A stretch of DNA of 64,000 nucleotides. Origin: Calendula officinalis. Taxonomy: Eukaryota; Streptophyta; Magnoliopsida; Asterales; Asteraceae. The DNA lies in the NCBI GenBank assembly GCA_963853835.1, contig OY970830.1, positions 35,115,966 to 35,179,965 on the forward strand. Reading direction: 5' to 3'. Positions 58,409-64,000 of this stretch are shown piece by piece. The number at the start of each line of letters is the position of its first letter. The stretch's first letter is position 1. Below the pieces are notes generated by a model. It did not search any database. It was not told the DNA's origin and saw only the letters and a program-made list of their open reading frames with translations. Both the position numbers and the translations under genes were made by a program.

Positions 58409-58768
58409 TCAAACCTCTTCGAGTGGAACTATATCATTCAGATTAATGGTAAATAAATTTGTATCACGAGTTCCGGTTAAGAGTTCTTCACCTTCATAAG
58501 TACGGACAACACGTCGTTTTGTACGAAAGTTGACTTCCAGAGTTTTGTCACAGAATTTACCGATGCTAAAAAGATTATTAGAGAGATCTTCAATATAAGC
58601 AACATTTCTAATAATGAGGTTAGGACGAATGAGGTCACCAAGTCCTAAGATAGCATCTAAATGATCATTTCCAAATTTGACCGTTCTCAAATATTTTTCC
58701 TGAAAGTTGGTCAGAAGATTTTTGTTTCCAGTCATGTGCCTTGAACAACCCGAGTCAAGGTACCACAC
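58409..58768 (-). pseudogene. Copia aspartic protease
   Basis: WYLDSGCSRHMTG with an intact DSG active site, then GNDHLDAILGLGDL and SNNLFSIGKFCD as in Copia proteases. Flanked by stops; separated from integrase by a stop near 58407. Confidence 0.88.
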
Positions 58769-59085
58769 ATTCTACATGAAACAAATAAAACATTTTAGGT
58801 ACCCAATCATGTATGGGTCCAGAACGATTAGTGACAGATATGTTATGATCAATTTAGAGCTTTGGACAACTGCAAGGAGGAAGTTCAGAAGTTGTGGATC
58901 TGATGACCCATTTAATGTTTTTTCATAGGATTGAATAATCCAATGAGATTTTTCATTTTTAATCCAATTATATTTCACAAATGTTGAAGATTTTGTAGAT
59001 GTTTTGTTGTCGCACTTTGAGGAACCAGAAGATTTTGACTTAGGTGCGGAAGATCCTCGAGAAACTTTGCGACGAGAAGACGAGT

Positions 59086-59627
59086 TGTCAGGATCGATTA
59101 ACACGGATAGTTAATTGACACAGATCTACTCACAATGAGAAGTTACAACGAATTAACACTATTTTGATTAACAAAAATTGTATGATAAACTGTAAATAAT
59201 TATACGAATAATAAGAACACAGTAATATCACAAAAAGCTTCAATGTATATTGATTGATCGAATACAATACACACGTATGTTTATAATTCATAAGGAACTA
59301 TATATAATAATCCTTGAAGCTTAACATTTACCCTAGTTATTCTAGGATACGATTACAATTCAAATACAAAAGATACGATATTCTAAACAAACTTTCCTAA
59401 GATCTCGGACTCGATGTACTCTTCAAATAACGTCATCAGTATCAATTATGATCGAGCAATAGTAAATGTGATCATCAGTAGTAAACACGAGATCAGTAGG
59501 AACTGCATCATCATTAGTATCTTTTGTCTTCAGTATCAACTCATTAGCAGCATTAAGTAGTTGATCAGCATTAACTCTATACATCAGTAATATTCATAAA
59601 TTAGTAATAACTTTAATTAATCCCAAC
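59086..59627 (-). mobile_element. Solo LTR, 542 bp, inserted in the Copia coding region
   Basis: On the minus strand begins TGTTGGGATTAATTAAAG (59627) and ends CGATCCTGACA (59086). Flanked by perfect 5-bp duplications, CGAGT on the plus strand (59081-59085, 59628-59632). Many CATCAGTA/ACTGATGA words, a TATATATAG box region near 59300, no coding capacity. Confidence 0.92.
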
Positions 59628-59632
59628 ACGAG

Positions 59633-60009
59633 TGTTTATTAGAGGTTGGTGGGTTTTTAGAAGAATTCTTCGGTTGTTTGGAAACAGGTGAAGATGCACC
59701 TTGTTTATTAGGTTTTGCTGGAATAGAGACATTCGACTTGCATGGGTGCGGAAAGCATGTTTTGCATGATTTTATAATTTTACCAGATTTATGAAATACA
59801 TTGTTTTTAAAACCACATGGAGCATCTATTCTAACAAAAAATCGATCATCAGTTTGAGTAATTTGTTTCTTTGTAATTTTATCAAACAATCTCTTTGTTC
59901 CAAATTTATCAGTTTTAGTAAACACGACATCAAAATCTGGAGAGTAATTAACAGGACGATAAATAGAAGCATCATAAACTGTTCTAAAAGCCATTGCATG
60001 AGTTTTCAC
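59633..60009 (-). pseudogene. Copia Gag/protease linker region
   Basis: 130-codon frame running into the solo LTR (its first codons past 59632 are the LTR edge). Contains CKTCFPHPCKS and Lys/Pro/Ser-rich sequence; the same protein resumes at 59080-58772 on the far side of the LTR. Confidence 0.65.
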
Positions 60010-60402
60010 ACATTTAGAGTTATTACAATTATTTTGAATAGTAAAAAAGAAACTACAGACGTAAATGGTCTAGACTACTTAAGCTCGCTAGGCTTCTTAA
60101 GCATACTAGGCCTAGTCAAAATAGGCTTCTTGGACTGTATGGCTCCAGTGGCTCCATCGGGCTTGTTAGTCTTCTTACTCTGAGGCTCTAATTTTCAATC
60201 TGCAACATTCAAAACAGGTGGATTAGAGCTTCTCCTCAAGATGATTGGAACTGGATTAACTGGTGCCGGTCCTATTAATAAGGATTTAGAATTTTGATTT
60301 TTTTTTTAGTTATAGGTTTTAATTCTGAATTCGTGTCCTCTAATTTATGAATTTTCTTTTGAAAATTTTCTTTTTCTTTATCAAAAGCTTTGTGGGTTTC
60401 GT

Positions 60403-61436
60403 CTATTTCAGATTCAAGTTGAACAATTTTCTTTTTTCTAAAATCAACGGTGGAACATAAAGCTTTGGTTCAACTATTTGTTTTAAAACTACATTATCAG
60501 GTATGGAAAATCCCTTTGGGGTGATAATTGGGAAATATTCATTATGTTCGAATTTTGCTTTCTTCTTTTCATATGTGGAGTTTAATGCAGAATAGTTGAA
60601 GCTGATTTTAGCATATTTTTGCTTTTCTCTGTTGAATTTCTCAATTTCTGCTTCTTCGTCTGGCATATGAAGAAAGCTTTGCCAGATTCCCAAGTTCATG
60701 TAGTCATAGTTGTATAGTGTTGGGAGAACATCATCAGCTTTCTCCAGATAATGAGGATTATCTGCTCCAAGTCCCGCTTTTGATTTGTAGTATCTGAACT
60801 CTTTTGGTTAATTGAACTTGATTGTGTGTTTTGTATGACCGGCTTTGACAATCGTCTGCTCCAGTTTTTTGTTGTGTTCTTCTGCATTTTCCTTTTTTAT
60901 TGTGAGACTGTATATTGCGGATGATTGTTCATCGGTTTCCTTTTTAAAAGTTTTAGTAATTTCTTGATTTGTTCATTTAAATTTTGAATTTCTGTGGCTG
61001 TCGTCTGCAATTGCTCCTATTGTCTTTCATCTTTGCTTCATCAGCCTTTGCCCATTCTCGCTCCCTTTGTAATTCAGCTGCTGAGTCTTGGAACATCTTT
61101 CGGAAATCTTCTTTCTCACTAGCATTATTTTCATGTTTTTAAGATTTAATATTTCAACGTTTTTGTCATTGATTATTTTATTTACTCGGTTGACCTCACT
61201 GGTGTGAGCAACATGAAAAGTTGACAACTGATATTGTAACTCTTAAGTTTTTTTTGAGATGAGTTATTTTCATTAACTTGTGGAACAAGTGTTTCAAGTT
61301 GTCGACGAAACGTTGCATTTTCTGCTTTTAAGTTTATGATTTGTGCATTTAATGTATGATTGGAGTTTACTTGTTGTTGTAAACTTTCTTTTAAAGCAAA
61401 GATTTCATTTTGAAATGTAGAATGTGACGTAGACAA
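60403..61436 (-). pseudogene. Coiled-coil Gag extension of Copia, several frames
   Basis: 61436-61182 and 60699-60403 encode helix-rich Lys/Glu/Gln sequence. FNYSALNSTYEKKKAKFEHN and YFPIITPKGF match FNYTELNKIYETKRANFEND and YFPIIKPDEF in the gag-only element. Stops and frame changes between segments. Confidence 0.75.
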
Positions 61437-61537
61437 CTGATTTTGTAATTCCTTGTTTAATTGTTCAAAAGTCTACATTTGTTTTAATTGAAGAGAACAT
61501 TGACTTAGATCTTTTAAGAATTGAGCTTTTTCATTTT

Positions 61538-62940
61538 CTAAATGAGTTCTAGTTTTGTAAACTGAGCTTTGTCTTCAACTTTAAGTAAAAGATATTGATT
61601 AAACAGGGAATCATCTGATACATCAGTGTCTGAGTCAGATAAAGAAGAATCAAAGTAAGAAGAGTGTACCTCATTCTCATCGTTCTCTGGAATGCCCAAC
61701 TCAGCCCTCAGCTCATTGGATCTTGCCATCAGGGCCAAACTGGCGATGCGCTGTTCTTCCTCCTGATTATCCGAGTCTTCCAACCACTGCCTATCCTCAT
61801 CCAGTAGGAATTTGCCATTCTCGATCTGCTTAGCCATTAACATCTTTCTTTTAAAGTATTCAGAATCTCGAACCTTTGGCTTCTTACATTCTTTGGCAAA
61901 GTGCCCAGTCATACCACAGTTGTAACACTTCTTTGGTGGCTCAATAGTGGAAGAGGATGTTTTGTTGTTTGTAGTTTGAGGAGATGAGTTGAATCTGAAG
62001 TTTGATGAAGACCTGAGGTTGTTGTTTGTTGGCTTGTTGTAGTAATTATTGTTGTAGCTTGATATGAGAGCCATGGCTTGGCGAACTGACTCGATTTCTT
62101 CGTTTGTTCCCTCAGGAATAAGAGTCTCTGGTTCATCTTGAACAACCTCCTTTGATTGAGCGGCCATTAAGGCTTCATTAACACCTTTGTGTAAAGCTTG
62201 ATTTTGTTTGGCTAACAGTGCAAGTGTGTCAGCATTTTCTTGCCTGGATTTGGCAATGCTTTTGAACATCGGCTCATTCTGATGTAGATATTCATATAGT
62301 TCATGAACATTTATCAGGCTCTAATATTTATGCTGCATTGCACTGTTTCCGAACATTTCCCATTGAGGGAGAAGGGCTTGGATGAATTTGATGTTGATTT
62401 CAAGGTTTTCCTTCTTCAGATTGTTCTTGCGAAGGTCATTCAACATATTGCAGAACCTGTGGTAGGTGGTTTGCAGTTCTTCTCCTGGGTTGGCCTTAAA
62501 CTGACCGTAAGCATTTAGGGTAGGTACCATTTTTGCTTTGTTACCTAAGTCTGTTCCTTCCATCTGTTTGCGGATCTCATCACATAATTCTTTTCCAGTC
62601 TCAAAACTGTCAAGACTACTGTAGATATCATTTGGGAGACCTTGCAGCATGTATGAGTGTGCATATATATCAGCTTTGGCTCTCTCTTTCTGTTCCGGAG
62701 AGTAAGCCGCATGGTCAATTTGAAACACTCCGCCAATAACTGGTGGACTAGCATTTGGATTATCAACCACAGTTTTGAAGAATTTTGCTTGTCCATGCTC
62801 AAGTGAGTCGAGAATTAGTGGACCCGCAGTTTGACTTAGGATGAATGAAGAAACCATTTCTTCCATTGACCATATTCTCCCCGGTAGAGAACATGTGGTT
62901 TGGTATCCGATTCGATTGTCAAAGCATCTTTAGAAGTCAT
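61538..62940 (-). pseudogene. Copia gag with zinc knuckle, frameshifted
   Basis: ATG at 62940; a frame change occurs near 62840, after which 62866-62321 and 62269-61538 are one frame split by a single TAG. Core MLQGLPNDIYSSLDSFETGK and EMFGNSAMQHK, knuckle CYNCGMTGHFAKEC, then VRDSEYFKRKMLMAKQIE. The order and wording match the gag-only element (MLQGLPNEIYNSLDSLETGN, CYNCGIARHYARDC, VRDSEFFKRKMLMAKQIE). Confidence 0.9.
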
Positions 62941-62994
62941 TTTTGATTGGTTAAATTGCGATTACGACGGGGTAAAAACTCAAGATTTTAGGAA

Positions 62995-63290
62995 GTTCTC
63001 GGGTCGAGATCGAGATCAGGAAGGTTCTTGGGTCGAGATCTAGAAGGTTCTCGGGTTGAAATCGGGAGGGTTCTCGGGTCGAGATCTGAAGGTTCTCGGG
63101 TCGAGATCGAGAAGGTTCTTGGGTCGAGATGTGGAAGTTTCTCGGGTCGAGATCGGGAAGGTTCTCGGGTCGAGATGTGGAAGGTTCTAGGGTCGAGATG
63201 TGATCTCGGGTCGAGATGTGATTTCGGGTTGAGAAGTGATCTCGGGTCGAGATCGAGATTGTTCTTCAGGTCGAGGTCGAGATCTATCAC
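62995..63290 (-). repeat. Leader minisatellite of Copia element
   Basis: About fourteen irregular units around GGTTCTCGGGTCGAGATC (plus strand), between PBS and gag. Apparent ORFs on both strands here are repeat translation. Confidence 0.9.
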
Positions 63291-63750
63291 TGGTTCGAAC
63301 AGTGACGGTACCGAGAGTGTCTATACACCCACTAAATTGATCCTATCTTCTTCAAAACTTAACCAAATCGAATGATTCTTTTTACAAACTATTCTAATTT
63401 TGTTTTTCTTCACTCCATTCCAATCATTTTAATCACAAAAAAAACACATACTAATCCAAATTTCGATTTTAAGAACAAAAAAAAAAAAAAAACTTTGAAC
63501 TCAAGCTTTAATGGTTTTTTCACTAAAATCACTAATTCATTGTCAAAACAGATTGGAATTAATTGAAATTTGATTTGTAACTTAATAAAATCAATAGGAG
63601 AACAAATTCAAGCCATAAAAACAAGCAAAACTACCCCAGATTCTGTTTTTGATTTTTGAGCTCTTTTTCTTCAAAATCTTTAAAAACTCATTTGATCTTC
63701 AAATCTGGACAGCAAATAATGATTTTGGATCGTTTTCAGATTAAAATTAT

Positions 63751-63762
63751 GCTCTGATACCA
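63751..63762 (-). promoter_or_regulatory. Primer binding site of Copia element
   Basis: Minus strand TGGTATCAGAGC, two bases after the LTR end. Confidence 0.93.
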
Positions 63763-63764
63763 AT

Positions 63765-63999
63765 TGTCCTTGAATGAGCATTCAATCCATTGTTTGAATC
63801 CAAAACGGTGATTTTGGTGAAACTTGGTAGAGAAAAAAAGAGGGTTTTAGAGAGAGAAAGTAGAGAGAAGGGAGATGATGAACTTGCAAGTAATTGTGAT
63901 TAATGAGCAAAAGTTACAATTAGTGATTACAAGGAGGCTATTTATACTCTATCACTAATTGTCCAAGCTTAGTCCTAATTGCTAGTTTAATGTTATACA
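63765..63999 (-). repeat. 5' LTR of Copia element (235 bp)
   Basis: On the minus strand TGTATAACATTAAACTAG to CATTCAAGGACA, TG/CA ends, TATAAATAG near 63945. The start is placed at the first TG; the window ends one base later, so an earlier start cannot be excluded. Confidence 0.8.
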
Positions 64000-64000
64000 A

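Larger units (their letters stand above)
53376..63999 (-). mobile_element. Decayed pol-bearing Copia element of Sirevirus type
   Basis: Order on the minus strand: LTR 63999-63765, PBS, leader minisatellite, gag with CCHC, coiled coils, PR, IN, RT/RNase H, polypurine tracts, further ORFs. Copia order (integrase before RT), coiled-coil Gag and a long ORF after pol point to the Sirevirus lineage. No 3' LTR was found down to the Gypsy junction near 53270, so the left edge is uncertain. Confidence 0.85.

Noticed and set aside
63028..63375. 115-codon plus-strand frame with Gly/Ser/Arg repeats
   Set aside because: Translation of the Copia leader minisatellite, opposite to the element's sense.

Overview
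This is AT-rich plant nuclear DNA from a repeat-dense region, almost certainly a eudicot. The evidence is spliced genes with GT-AG introns, Copia and Gypsy LTR retrotransposons primed by initiator tRNA-Met (TGGTATCAGAG), and many MITEs of the Stowaway, CACTA, hAT, Harbinger and Mutator types. Nothing visible fixes the family.

Layout. (1) Positions 1-38541 are a near-identical tandem array with a period of about 16.36 kb. The fusion points lie at 5812/5813 and 22178/22179, giving two complete units (5813-22178 and 22179-38541) and the last 5.8 kb of a third unit that continues to the left. Each unit holds a reversed, truncated Gypsy LTR, a hAT end, a Stowaway MITE, an 828-bp hAT element, a five-exon TTL-like TPR gene whose large fourth intron is full of MITEs, and the first half of a Copia-type retroelement. 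(2) The last unit runs without a break into the other half of that retroelement. The whole element is 34867-41782: 250-bp LTRs, flanking AATATCAT repeats, a gag region with shared stop codons, no pol, and a long non-coding 3' region with two families of hairpin repeats. (3) Positions 41783-46000 are intergenic DNA with MITEs, a GC-rich inverted-repeat element and a probable SINE. (4) About 46000-53270 is a decayed Ty3/Gypsy element (LTR and leader, PBS, extra upstream ORF, gag, protease, part of RT). Its LTR/leader carries a 415-bp hAT element and a 1.73-kb solo LTR. (5) 53376-63999 on the minus strand is a decayed, pol-bearing Copia element of the Sirevirus type (gag with CCHC and coiled coils, PR, IN, RT/RNase H, then a further ORF region). 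It is interrupted by a 542-bp solo LTR and no 3' LTR was found.

How the parts relate. The only host gene is the TTL-like scaffold gene. It keeps its TPR region, but its thioredoxin-like C-terminus is a decayed remnant behind two consecutive TGA codons. The gag-only element and the pol-bearing Copia share a recognisable Gag, so they look like a non-autonomous/autonomous pair. The array appears to have formed by joining the middle of the gag-only element to the middle of a Gypsy LTR. Most of it was later homogenised, but the last ~600 bp of the right-hand unit were not. The least ordinary signal is in the 3' region of the gag-only element: six dispersed hairpins whose two arms change together.
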